Source: Paracentrotus lividus (Eukaryota > Echinodermata > Echinoidea > Camarodonta > Echinidae). From it: 64,000 nucleotides of DNA. Positions 1 to 12,200 of this stretch are shown here, one piece after another. A program made the position numbers and the translations under genes. The notes under the pieces are model-generated. The model ran no database searches and was not told the origin of the DNA. It saw nothing but the letters and a program-made list of their open reading frames with translations. The stretch is from contig CALNVZ010003435.1 in NCBI GenBank assembly GCA_940671915.1, positions 18,153,124-18,217,123 of the forward strand. Direction: 5' to 3'. Every line of letters begins with the position of its first letter. Positions within the stretch are counted from its first letter, which is position 1.

Positions 1-684
1 AAAGTTATAAGTTCCAACCCGACCAAAGCCCGTTCAGCATTTTTTTTAAAAACGGGCAAAAACGGGCAAGAACGTTATAGAACGACCTCATGTGACGGCC
101 CCCTTAAGGAAATGAAACAAGTGCATGAGTGAATGCTGTCCCTTCTGTCCCACATAGCACTGAATATGATTAAGTGCGATGATGTGTGACATCATGAAAG
201 CTTTCACACAGTCTTTCATCCTTTGACAACACCTCCCCCCCCCCCCCCCCCCCCCCCCCCATAAAATGGATTCTGTACCTTGTCACCTTCATCTGTAATC
301 TACTCCCGATGCGTTACATTTATGATTTTAAAAAGGTATCATTATGAAGGTGGGGATTTTGTTCTAGATTATGAATATGAAGTAAATAACCAAAATAGAT
401 GAGCTTGGAATTAAGCCCTCTAAATTTTCTATAGAATGGATTACCTTTTTTTTTCGATACGCACTGTATAGTCATTTGTTTTGCTAATTGCAAACTTAAT
501 TTTCCTACCATAAATTATAACTGCCTCAGATCATCAGGTAAAAACTGACTTATCATATTGTTCAATTTGAAAAATATTGTAAAATGCGTATAAGCTGAGG
601 GTTAACATGTTATTGGTGTATTCATGAACCTAATGAAATAGGTTGTGAATCTATTCACCGAGTCTGACTTTTAATCAATAAGAA
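1..684. other. Intergenic, no gene seen
   Basis: AT-rich sequence without a convincing reading frame. It contains a run of about 22 C residues near 235-260 and, at about 447-465, a short stretch (cgatacgcactgtatag) resembling the end of the Tc1/mariner-like inverted repeat seen at 52,868 and 54,194. Confidence 0.5.
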
Positions 685-770
685 GTGGTGTCCCACAGGG
701 GTCAATCTTGAGACGTTATTATTTTTTTATATGAGTAAATTATATATCATGTACATAGTATAATGTTTTT
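685..770 (+). pseudogene. LINE reverse transcriptase relic
   Basis: The plus strand reads SGVPQGSIL followed by aromatic residues and a stop. SGVPQGSILGP is the conserved motif of non-LTR retrotransposon reverse transcriptases just before the catalytic YADD. Only this motif is left; flanking frames are closed. Very short fossil, clade not assignable. Confidence 0.5.
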
Positions 771-841
771 AATTAATGCATTTTGCTCAAAATCTAAAAT
801 ATCAGCCTGGTTTAAAGGAAGTAATCCCCTTATGCATTTTC

Positions 842-921
842 TCAGGTTTGGCATGCGGGGCTCAGATATGATGAAATTACTAAACCAGCGTCATAACCAC
901 TAGACCATCGGAGTGCCCTGG
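842..921 (-). repeat. tRNA-derived SINE head, minus strand
   Basis: On the minus strand a tRNA-like A box (gatggtctagtggttatgac) lies after a gccctgg-like 5' end. The B box is degenerate. It faces the plus-strand head at 951-1023, and the two are joined by a gccctggcgat/atcgccagggc palindrome (about 914-954). Confidence 0.55.
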
Positions 922-950
922 CGATGAAGGTTCAAAAATGTTTATCGCCA

Positions 951-1023
951 GGGCTTTCCGGTGGTCTAGTGGATGACACTGATCTGGTAATCCAGAAGTC
1001 GTGGGGTTGAATCTCGCCCACGG
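951..1023 (+). repeat. tRNA-derived SINE head, plus strand
   Basis: The A box tggtctagtggatg (962-975) and the B box ggggttgaatctc (1002-1014) have tRNA spacing and match the RNA polymerase III promoter pattern. The cloverleaf is imperfect, so a SINE head is more likely than a working tRNA gene. A T/C-rich stretch follows. Confidence 0.6.
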
Positions 1024-1915
1024 GATGACTGTGTCTATGTGTGTACGTGTGTTTCTTTCTTCTTCTTCTTTTTTTTCTTCTTTTCATTATTACTTTTTTT
1101 CCAAAGCACCCTTCCTTATTTCACACTACAGATGCGTGTATTAATATGATTTGAGACAAGAAAATAATATTTACCTGTCTTCAAAAATATTCTTGTTGGC
1201 AAAAATGTCATTTTTGCGAATTGTCATTTGGTAAAGACAAACTTTTTTAATGCATTTTTTTTAAATGTGGTATTAGCTTTTGCTGCATAAAAAACATGGA
1301 GTAAGCATTATTGTAGTTGGACTTTCACCATTTTCACAAATCGCAATTCACAAAACGTTCGTATGCCCCTCCCTTTAGTGAACCGGTCTATTACCCGGGG
1401 TGGTGGCGTGAGATATGTTTACTATAGACAAAAAAAAAAAGAAGAAAAAAAAAAAAAAAAATTCAATGTGAAGTGTATACATATTTATTTTGCAGTACTG
1501 TCACATGTTTTTGTCATCCATGCCTATCTGAGTGACTACAAATAATTTGCTACTTATAGTTATTCCGGTAGTTACTCCAGCAATATTATTAAGTTATGAT
1601 CTATTGAGCTGTTGCCTAGTTACCGAAATAATGAAAGTTGGTCTTTGATCTGTATCATTAGATGCTCAAACTCAAGTGGTTTATGATCTGCATTGCTTGT
1701 ATAAAGAAACTAAATAACCAGGATTGTTTATAATTATTAAACTCTTGATAAACTTGTTTCCAAAATTAATTAATTCATTGTATTTTCACCCAACAATTTA
1801 CGATTATTGAAAATAAAACGCAAAAGACCTTCATTAAAATTGTCGGTTGTGTTATAGCTTTAATTGGTGATTGTATAATCGTGTTTCGAGCAAGGAAAAG
1901 CAGCCTGATACCAGG
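1024..1915. other. Intergenic, simple-sequence patches only
   Basis: TTC/T-rich tract at 1,050-1,095 and an A-rich tract at about 1,430-1,460. No coding signal was recognised. Confidence 0.5.
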
Positions 1916-2015
1916 ATAGAGAAATAAAGAGGAGGGATGAGGGAGAGAGAACGGAAGAGTCAGAAAAGGAGGGGAAGGATGGAGGGGGAAGAGAGAAATG
2001 CAGGGGAGAGAGAAA

Positions 2016-2057
<42 letters not shown>

Positions 2058-2090
2058 GAGAGAAAGAGAGAGAGAGAGAGAGAGATACGA
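1916..2090. repeat. GA-rich microsatellite
   Basis: Purine-only stretch with a long (GA)n core near 2,016-2,085. Apparent frames through it encode only Ser/Leu repeats on the other strand. Confidence 0.9.
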
Positions 2091-2273
2091 ACAATTGAAT
2101 AGATTGCTATCCTCCAAGCTCCATAAATGAAAACATGATACGATATGAGGGATTAATTAACATCAAAAGCAGTAATGTCTCCCTGGATCTATTATTTTGT
2201 CTTCTGTCTTCACTCTCGCTTTTCTCTATCAACCTGATGACTTGAGACCTCCCGCAACTTCTGGTACCATTTT

Positions 2274-2570
2274 TGTGTGTTATATCTTTACGCTTGGATG
2301 AACACGACGCATTGTTTGCGACCATGTCAATTTCGAATTGTGCCAGAATGAGAGTAAAATCAAAACAACAAAAAGCTAGAAAAAAGCAACTTCATCCTTA
2401 AAATAGCATAACTTTTTAACGAAAATGTCTTCCGCTTAATAACGTGGCAGGTGTGTTGTTACACATATTGACTACATTTTGTATGAATATTAGATTGACT
2501 CGTCAAGTAATGCACGAATGAGTACACATTAAAGATTAACTGCCACTGACAGACCTAAAAATTCCTCCTA
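2274..2570 (-). repeat. Dispersed repeat, inverted copy of 21,606-21,910
   Basis: Starts with gtgtgttatatctttacgct and ends with ctgacagacctaaaaattc. The same order is found on the opposite strand at 21,606-21,910, and a fragment (acaaaatgtagt ... aagttattaagcg) recurs near 5,135-5,182. The copies share tens of bases at a time. The 21.6-kb copy carries a ctttacgctt-type inverted repeat at both ends, suggesting a small DNA transposon. Confidence 0.65.
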
Positions 2571-2653
2571 ATACTTTTGAAAAGTGATTATTTTGTGTTT
2601 GACGTGTGCTCACTCGATCATGCCTGACTCTACAGATCTATCGGACCATTCTT

Positions 2654-4725
2654 GGTCACGTGTGTGACCGAAATTATGCAAAATCTTGACTTTAATTGGC
2701 TATAACTCTAACAATTTTTAAAAATATACTGATTTAATGTTATTATTCATGCTAATAATGTTGTGGCATCATTTGAAATATTTTTGATATTTACAATATG
2801 CGTGTTCAAGTCAGGGTCAAAAGGAAGTGGGTCACTGGTGTGGCTACCAGAACCGGGGCAAATGATTTTTGTATTAAAGTTCATATATTCATTTTTTGAA
2901 ATTCCTGCTTGGTATTTCATAAAATTGAGTCAAAATGTTCTATATTGTCGTATTAGACATGCATTATGGACCTGTTAACCAAAAAAAATACACACTGGAT
3001 AGGAGATATTCTCTGTATAATTTCTAATTTTTTATCTATATTTTAATTATCGTTGAATTTAACGGATGGGTCACGTGCTTATTCCAGATTGGCGAACCGG
3101 TATTTTTTAAGTGGTGTCACGTGCCATGTGACCTATGGTTTTCAAATGTACAGAAATGAATATATCTATGTTGTATTATTGCTAAATAAATGATACATTT
3201 TGGAAGCAATTACTATATCCGCTTGTGGTATAAAATTTTTAAACTCAACACTAGTCAGTACACAATGGAGGGGTTGTGTAGCTGTAAGACTGGGGGAGGG
3301 CGGGTAAGGGAGGTGGGGCATGATTGCCCCCTATAGATCTTGGCTGTTGATCGCGCAAGCGCGCCGAAAATTTGCACGTCGTAGTAGTGTGATATAACAC
3401 AAGAAGGCATTTAATTTTCCCATAATAATTAACATATTATATTTTATATGAATTAATTATGCTGTAATTTACGCATTCTGTATGAAAATCATTAATTTTG
3501 TTCTAATTGACAAACTACAGCTTCTGGGTGTGAATGCTAATTTTGTGTTTGCATAATCTTTATAGGAGTTAAGTCCTAACATCTGTTTACTTGGAAAATA
3601 ATTGATATCGAACTAAATCCTTGTGTATTTCATTGTATTATGAATTTCTATGTATTCCTTGTTTTTGTTCTACTTTGTTTTGGTTCTCGCTCTTGTTTTG
3701 TTCATATCTGTTGATATTGTTTTTTTTGTTTCGCTACATAATTTATCTGCAAAGACGATTTTTGAGCATTAATTAATAAAATATGCCTAAATTAATTAAT
3801 TTCAGCCATATGAAGTGAAAATTAAATCAGAATTTTATACACCCGACCCATCCCTTACAGCACGGGTCACGTGCGTGACCATTTGTTGCATTAAATAATC
3901 AAATTAAAACTTGCTCATGGATCATATTTAGTAGTGCATAAGGTACATATAAATCTTAGCTTGACACATAACATAATTATGATAATACCAGAGCCACCTG
4001 ATGGTTAAGACGGACAGCATAATAAACTTTTGTGTTTTCTAGTGAGGTTACCTGTGTCCTTGATTGATGGCATTTTGAGGGCAATCATTTACCAGGGTTT
4101 GATTATCTTAATTAATTTCAATTTAACAACATTATTTTTTGGGTTAAAGATTAAAAGGACTCTATCGGGTTAGGTAAGTGAAAGTAATATACATGACAGT
4201 AATCCAAGTAAGGAAGTCAGCCATTTCGCATTACCAGTCAGGGTTAAAAAAATGATATTTTATTTCACCTGCTTTTTCCATTTATAAATTCATCCATTTA
4301 TGTTATTATTATCGCAGAGCATGAATCAATATTGCCATAAATCACGAAAAAGAACATCAGTGTCTATGAACTTACAGACATTGGTTCTCTATTTGAATAT
4401 GCTGCTTAGAATCAAAAGAGCTAAAAATTTATTTGTCCCAAAAGGTTCACTTTCAAAGGAATTTGGCCTAATAGCCGGTCCTTTTTTTTTAGGCATGCCG
4501 ATAGTTGGGTCACACACGTTGACCTCGTGGGTCACGTGCATGTGACCAATTTCAAAGTTAAATTTAATAACTAAATTAAAAGCTATCAATGGCTTCTATT
4601 TGGTGTTGCAGATGCAAGGCACATTATATTTAGCTTTTGGAGAAAAATATTGTAATAAAAATGGAACCCCATTGGTTTTCGGGGGGCGTTAACTTTTTCG
4701 TGTTTTCTGGGTCACGTGTGTGACA
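2654..4725. repeat. Array of GGTCACGTG-type palindromes
   Basis: Near-palindromic motifs of the form GGTCACGTGYGTGACC occur at 2,654, 3,068 (half), 3,114, 3,865, 4,507 (variant), 4,529 and 4,709. Each has a CACGTG core or variant flanked by GGTCAC/GTGACC arms. Between them the DNA is AT-rich with no frame. The motifs sit in diverged repeated units (see the 4,140-5,190 entry). Confidence 0.6.
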
Positions 4726-5190
4726 TTTAGTATGGACAGTTGATTGTACATTTTAGTTACATTATCTTAAACAGGATCAATTCAAACACTATTATTTTTC
4801 ATTTAAATTTAACAGGAATGACGTAGTTTAAAAAAAGGGTTAATGACCAATAATCAAAGTAAGGAGACGTAGCGTGTATATACATCAATCAGTGGTTAAA
4901 AACAAATGGATAATTTTTAACGTTACCATTTTTCTATTAAATTTGCATGGCTAATATATTGCAGTGAGTGTGAGCTCAGTGCAAATTTGTAAAATTAAGA
5001 TAAAAAATGCATTTCATGAAACTTCAGACAATGATCTATATGAATGTGCAGCTCAAAAACAAAAAGGACAAACTTTATTTTTTCCCAAAAAGGTTCACTT
5101 TTCAAAGAATCGCCCTATCTCATTTTCATACAAAATGTAGTCGAGATGTCAAACAACACCCCTACCAAGTTATTAAGCGGAATCGTGAAG
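4140..5190. repeat. Two diverged tandem units
   Basis: Landmarks recur in the same order: gggttaa...aatcaaagtaagga/aatccaagtaagga, then a gcag+gagc segment, then cttcagaca/cttacagaca, then cccaaaaaggttcac. The first set lies at about 4,140-4,460 and the second at about 4,840-5,110. They look like a degenerate tandem duplication of one roughly 0.7-kb repeat. No protein family was recognised in the short frames. Confidence 0.5.
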
Positions 5191-5199
5191 GGAAGTGAA

Positions 5200-6863
5200 G
5201 ACTTTTATATCCACAGAATTACAGGCTATATACATGTAATATACATGTAGTTCCATTCAAAAGAGCAGAAAATGACTTGACATTGAACAGCACCCATCCC
5301 CATGAAATTTTGTGAGGTAGGATCAGTGAAATAAGTCATAGAGCAGTTTCATAATTTCTCCTCGAATTGTTTACAGGTTTTGTTTGTACTTTTCCCAAAG
5401 AAATAAAGACCATAAAGGTAGGCTTTGGGGTTGAATCAACCACTTTCAATAATATTTAAAACCATTTTCACGAAAATCAGCAGACCGTTAAATATGACGT
5501 TTGACGACATTTCAGACATGTCTGTCAGATTGAAACTATTGAAAACGGCTATAAAAAAAAAATAATAATGAAATAAATAAATACAATTTAAAAAATGCAA
5601 ATTGCAGTTTTGCTCATTCATACAGATTTGATAATTTTCACTTTCATTGGCAAAAATCAATTTTAGCATAATTATGCCTTAAAAGGGATCTTCAATAATT
5701 TCTCAAAAAAACAACAAAAAAAAGATCAGAAAAGGTCGAAAAACAAAGAGTAAAAAAGAAATTCATAAAAAAATAAAATACATAAGAAATTGATTTTGAA
5801 TTGATATTTACACCTAAATTTAGCATTCTTTGAATTTATTAATAAATTAGCACAATTAATAAATCATTGATGTAAAATAAAATCTTATTTCTGCAAATTA
5901 CACTGTACTTAAAGGAGGTGATTGTCACTCTATATTATTTTATAAGTGCTCGAGACAAAGAAAATATTATACTAGTCTGTTTGCCAAACTGCAATTAAGG
6001 AAAACACTGTACACTGTAGTGTATAACAAAATCGGTTGGACGTAGTGGCAATTTACCACAAAATCCCCTGGTCTAGCTCAGACACATTATGAATCAAGTG
6101 TTAGATAAATAAATATTGGGCTGTTTGATTTCATTTTAATTTCTTAATTTTGAATAATGTGGTAAAAGCCAGATCGAAATACAGCTAGTAGCGTCAAACC
6201 CCGGCGCACTAACAAAGATCAACTACTTTTTATGTGCTGTCTTGATGTGGTCTACTCACCCTGAAAAAAGCCTTTAATTTTTTTTTTTTTTAATGTTATA
6301 ACATCGGTGTTAAACTGTTTTTAGACTTGAAAATATATTTAATTACTCATGTTTATTAGCTCCAGCCCCTTAAATTGAAAATGGTCAAGCGACTCCCCTA
6401 TTTTATTAGGGGTGCCTGTCGCTAAAAATTAGCTGTAGGCCTTAGCTGGTCTGTAGGAGACCCTCAGGTATAAATTTCTTCCGTTATCAGTAATGATTAT
6501 AAAATAAAAAAAAACATTTATATAGCGCCTTTTCTTTAAGATACAAAGCGCTTTTGCTTCCTAGCTACACCACTCAGGATTTGTTTGTTTTTAAAATACT
6601 CTATGGCTCCTCTAGTCTAAGTCTTTCCCAATTTCCATTTTAAAAAGAGTCCATGATAACAGAAGCAGCAACTCCTCCCCTCTATTAAATCGAGATCATC
6701 AGACCTTGGAGGTATGAGAGAGCTAGAGAGAGAGAAAAGGAAAAACATACAATTTAGTTACTTTTGAAATGGCTACCAAATAAAAAAATTATATGGTTCT
6801 TGGTGGAATTAAATAACATTTTTGCATGATATTGGTTTTAGGCTTTGGAAACTTTCCCAATAA
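5200..6863. other. Intergenic, mostly featureless
   Basis: AT-rich DNA without a supported gene. At 6,515-6,552 there is a tatatagcgcc...caaagcgcttt fragment; a relative lies at 21,510-21,547, which marks a dispersed repeat tail. Confidence 0.5.
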
Positions 6864-6976
6864 TCTTTTAGCGCCTATAAAAACGTTACAATGACAACAA
6901 CGTACATGTACGTACAATATCTTTTAGCGCCTATAAAAACGTTACAATGACAACAACGTACATGTACGTACAATAT
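6864..6976. repeat. Tandem duplication, about 56 bp x2
   Basis: The segment starting tcttttagcgcctataaaaa and ending acgtacatgtacgtacaata is present twice head to tail with essentially no differences, so the duplication is recent. Confidence 0.9.
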
Positions 6977-7073
6977 TGCGGCATCGGCCGTGCTACTGTT
7001 TCATCAAAAGTGGCTTCTCTTTGTAAACATGCGCTGCGTTATATTCTTGTGTGTGTATAATTATAATTGCATA

Positions 7074-9052
7074 GAGCCTAACCAACGAACGTAGAGGGCG
7101 TCAACAGCTTCGCCAGTTGCTCTAAGGAAGGCCAACTGCATACGCGCATGCAGCGAGAATCACTGCGCACATTTAAGTAGCATGCCAACGAAATCACACA
7201 TCGATTCAAACACTACGATGGATAGTTAGCGATCATTAAAAACAAAATGAAAGATTATGACCATTTTTAAGAAAGATTAAGATGTTTAAAAAATATTATT
7301 GTTAGAAATTAATAAGGTTAACAAAATCAATATTGCACAACCTGCAAATTTAACTTTTAAAATCTATAATCTTTATCATGTTAATGATTATTGTTATCAG
7401 CGATTGTACCAGGCGGCTACATTCATGTGATTTTTTGACAAGACGATTTTGGGCCGCTCGCAAAGCATGTCGGGATGGTCACACACCGCACTATTTTTTT
7501 TGGCTGAGCCTGAGCTGAGCTAGCCGCATACACACGTGTGTGCATGAGCGCTGCGCTGACGCGCAGCTACTTAGCTTGCATAGCCAGCGCAGCGCCAACA
7601 GCCCTTGCGCCTAAGCCCCCGTGCGCAGGTGAAGTGCCATGTAGGCCTATCTGATCACGGCTCGAGCAGCTGAGCTGCTGCCGCAGCTACCCCGCCGCGC
7701 CCCTCCTTGCCAACCCTGCCCACGGCGCACGGCGGACACTAGTGTGATCACCTGGCTTGGGTCTATCGAGCTGAATTTCCTAGCCTAGCGGGCCCGGGGC
7801 TATAGCTTGCCTTTGACCAAAGAAACTCCAAGGAAGCCTCCTATATCGTCAGATCATTAAAAATGAGGCCAAGACCCTGGATGATATCGTCAGCTTCGCT
7901 AAAACAGATAGATTCTAACGTTAGGCCTAATTTAGTTAAGGGTCTAACTACTAACTTTTGTTACGTTGTCGTTAGAATTTTAGATCTAAAAAAGTTAACG
8001 GTAACGCTATGACTATGTATGATAGAGTAAGACTAAAGTTAGATCTAACGTTATACGTTAAGTTTAACTTGAAGGTGATGATGATCTCTGAGACTCTGTC
8101 GAATTTTACTTCGTTAGAGAAGTTGTTCTGCCTTTAAAATTTAGGTTCTGCTTTTAACTAAACCCCCGAGAAGAGACGCCAACTAGGCACCCTAACTAAG
8201 GTCTAAGGCCCTAACTTTTTTTTTTTAAAGACTTTGACTTGTTTTTCCGGGAAAGAGGTGATGATGCCCCGACTCCTAGGAAATGAGCCCCCAGTCATCA
8301 GAAAACAAATAGATCTAGATCTAATGTTAGATCTAAGTAACGTTAAAAGATCTATAAAATCCATTGACATTGACATTTAAACTTTTTAACAGACATGTTG
8401 TTAGGCCTAGTAGGGTCTATGTCAGGTTAGTTGGTCGCCCGGCGTAGCCGGCTGCGTAACATTACTTAGGCCTAACGTCTATACCGGGAATGTCGATCAG
8501 TACCTCACTGACTTACTCTGTTTTTACTGAGAAATCTAGGTCTTAACGATAACGTTAAGATCTAAGCGTTCAACAAAAACCTTCACGTATCTATTTCTCG
8601 GTGTAAAAAGAAAAAAATAGAATCTGACCTTCATATTCCTGCAGTTTTAACGTTACTTTCTTATCCCAACTCTTTCAACAGCCAGCATAGCAGACGATAT
8701 AAGTGTAACTTGCAGTTTCACAGCGAAATATTTCCTTTGAAAGTTTCAACCTCGCCAATAACTTTATTTTCGTTATATACAAAATAAGAATGTTTCTAAA
8801 TTTTAGATATTTTTTACCTAAAAAATATTTTAAAGTATTAACAAAATAAAAATTTTATATTTTGAGTTCTAATATATATTTTGATACATAAATGAATAAA
8901 AAAAAAAATCTGTATTTCTTGTCCTTGTCAAATCTACAAACCATCGAAAGACCGCCTCTATTTTTTTCTTGGTCACAAAAATAGAGCGGAGTTGGCCTTC
9001 CTTAGAGCAACACGCGAAGCTGTTGACGCCCTCTACGTTCGTTGAGCCTAAC
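7074..9052. mobile_element. Non-autonomous DNA transposon (Mutator-like)
   Basis: Terminal inverted repeats of 54 bp (7,084-7,137 and 8,990-9,043, two mismatches) start AACGAACGTAGAGGGCGTCA. The element (7,083-9,043) is flanked by identical 9-bp duplications GAGCCTAAC (7,074-7,082 and 9,044-9,052). Long inverted repeats with 9-bp duplications are typical of Mutator-like elements. No long reading frame lies inside, so it is non-autonomous. The interior has a CpG-rich block (about 7,440-7,800) and many AGATCT and AACGTTA palindromes. Its right end stops about 40 bp upstream of the PIP4P start codon. Confidence 0.85.
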
Positions 9053-9082
9053 GTAACACAGCTACAGTGAATGAACGTGAAA

Positions 9083-9203
9083 ATGGCGAACAGACAGGAA
9101 GAAAATGAGCCTCTGTTAAACAGTAGCCACAGTCAAGATGAATATCACGAAGAAGAAGAAATTATACCAACGGCCCCTTCTATAATAAATATTCAAGATG
9201 CAG
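9083..9203 (+). CDS. PIP4P (TMEM55): PIP4P exon 1 (residues 1-41)
   Basis: Cytosolic N-terminus with the dileucine signal and an acidic EEEE patch. Donor GTGAGT; the last codon (Asp41) is split after its first base. Confidence 0.9.
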
Positions 9204-12200
9204 GTGAGTGTGATTTTAAGTTTTTAAGACAAATTGTTTAAATATTCTAACGATTTATTACGGACAATTGTCTTGTTGTTGTGAGTTGTGTGTCAAACTG
9301 TTGTAATGTTTGTCAAACTCCATAGCCGCCCATACGCATAGCATAGCACCTCGCTTTGGCCTTGGTTGAGAATTATTTTTTTTTGTTCAAATTGAACCTA
9401 ACTTATGATCTAAAAATATGTCACAAAATCTGCCTATTCATGTCTTGAATTAAAAATTACGCTGAATAACAACAAAAAATTAGATCTAGACTAGGGTAGC
9501 GCCGCCAGTAGATATCTAACTTAGATCTATTCGGTGCCTTAAGGGGAAATCGGCGATAATATGAAAACTTAACGTTACGTTAGATTTAACGTTAGATCTA
9601 GAGTAAAACCACCAAATACCGGACATTTTTGGATTCTAAAAAAAAAATTGCAATCGCCGAATTATATAAAACTCATATGCATTTTGTAGTACAAATGTTC
9701 AATAATAATCTTATTAAAAACAGAATCGATAAAAAAATATAATGAAAGCTTGTTTTTTTTCTAAATATCGGATGCGCTCGTTAAATATCGGATATATTCT
9801 GCGATTCACCGCGATCGATTTTGGTAGTTAAAATCACGCTTTAAACAACATGAAATAATTGCTTAATAGTTGAAACAGCAACTTATTTCTGTCACGCAAA
9901 TGCCGATTTTATAAATTGTAAACAAAAAATAAACAAAAGAATCGGTAAATAATATTTATTTACTTACCAAAAGAACCTCTTCCGTCTCTAAATATCGGAT
10001 GTGTTTGATGAACTCAATGCGCCTGCGCCCTAAAAAAGGCAGCGCATGCGCGATGTACGCCACGCATTTCCCATTCACTCGGCACCGATGTCCGATATGA
10101 GGCAAGTGGCTATTTTTAGAAGGGTGTGGAAAATTCCATCATGTAGACCCATCCGATACCGATTGCACTTTTTTTTGCGATACAGCGAACATGTGACATC
10201 TCAGCTGTTATATTTCCAGCAAGGATCGTATCTCCCGTTCGGAATTTTTTTTTGGTCGTCGATCTTTTGGAGTCCAAAATTAACCTGGGTCATAAGGATT
10301 TCTGGAAATCACAATCATGGATTTTACCCCTGGATTTTACCCCTGGAATATATTTTTTGAGCTTCAACCTGACTCTACTGTGTTTGCAGTGCAAGAGAAG
10401 GTAAGTCCATCTATCATATGCATGCAAGTCACCCTCCCGTTCGGGGCTCATTAGCTGTGTGGGGGGAGTTGAAGACCAATTTGTCCGATATTTAACAACG
10501 TCCAATATTTAACAACGTCCAATATTTGGTGGTTTTACTCTATCTCCTTAACTGACGATCCACCCACCAGAAGAACGAAAAAATTATAGATCTACTCTAA
10601 AAGATTATCAAAATCTTTAAAAATATTTAGATCTAATTATGATTTTAAAAATATCGCTGATAGAATGAGGAGATGTTTTCCGCCCGGCAATCGGTTTTGC
10701 AGAATAGTATCCGGTTACGCGTGGTTTCCCTATGGCTATGCGTTTCGATCGCGCAGACTGAAAAACCCACGATGCGAAGCGTCACAACACAAAACCCTGA
10801 TAATGTGTAGACGTCGCACTCAATGTCTCGTTTTGAGGTGGGCCCTTTTCCGTTACATGTTACTACGACTAGCCCGCACACGAAGTGTGCGGGCTACGCT
10901 TTATTGACATTTAACGGCGATGTGAAGTCCGTTTTCCGGAGCTTTTCCGGGCAATAACTTAAATCCTTGTCATTAAAATATCGGATATATTACTTTAATA
11001 TATACTTACATATCACGCCGGAACACTATCGTCTTTTTTGGTGAATCTTCTTATGTGTAATTTGGGGGTCAAAATTTCCAAACTTCTCCGGTAGAACAAT
11101 TCGTGGTCATAGCATAGGTTTGTCTCGATTCGTTTGTCTTTGTAATACGCATGCGTCAGGGATATTGCCGTGATTAGACTTTAGACAAGTCATTACAACC
11201 ATAATTATATTTTTATGCCATTTCATGGTAATTAACAAAAATATCTGAGATTACTTACATTAGTAGTCATGAATTATTTGTTATTTTAGTTTTTGAGCCC
11301 ATTTTTCTTGCATCAGCCTCTTTTTCGTAACAAAACTTACAAACTATAAAGAAAGAACGTCTTGATCAAGGCTACTCCAGGGTCCCCCTTTTATTCCAGC
11401 TTTATCAATATGGCGAATCGGGCAAATTTACGATACTGACGAAAACGCAAAGAAAATCTTCTTATTCTGGGAGCTATTCACGTTTGTTTTATTTACCATA
11501 TTCCGGCTGGTATGCTTAGGTAAGTGGCATTGCATGTATGTGTATCATTTGTTATAAAGATTTTTTGGGGGTTGAATTTTCATCATTTTATTGGGGAAAA
11601 CGGTGAGCATGGGCCAGATGCATATGTTAGCTTCAGGACGCCGCCACTTCGTGGCGGCGTCCCGGGGCTACGTTACATGATATGTTTTCAAAGAAATTGT
11701 ACCGTTTTTGCTTAATGGAGTATTATTCTTATATTTGACACCCTACACCCATAAAAGTATACATATTCTGAAAGAGAATTGTCTGAAGAACTCAAAAAAT
11801 CATTCTGAAAAGGGATAGGGTCAAGTCATAAGAAGTTACAGATCAGAATATGTGAAAAAGATGGGAAAAAGGTACTTCCAGAAAAATCTTGGCAGAGAAA
11901 AAACTAAGGACCCTACAAGAAAATAACATGCATATTTGAACTCTTCAAAGTCAGACCTTTCCAACAATATATAACTTGTTAGGGGTTAGTTGTGGTAAAA
12001 TAATTTTGCATGATCATCTTTGCAGCAAAAATTTCAAATTGGAAAATTTGGGGAAATATGTGTTATGATGTTTATTTACCCCCAAAATATAACTCAGTCT
12101 TGCCTTACAACCTTTTGAAGTTACACTAATTACTTGTAAGCACTTAAAACTTCAATAAAATATATTTACAGTTCTTATTGTGCGATCTGGCTTATAGCGA

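Noticed and set aside
9071-9082. Upstream in-frame ATG for PIP4P
   Set aside because: It directly follows a stop and has a weaker context; the ATG at 9,083 (aaaATGg) gives the family-like MA start. The choice adds only four residues.
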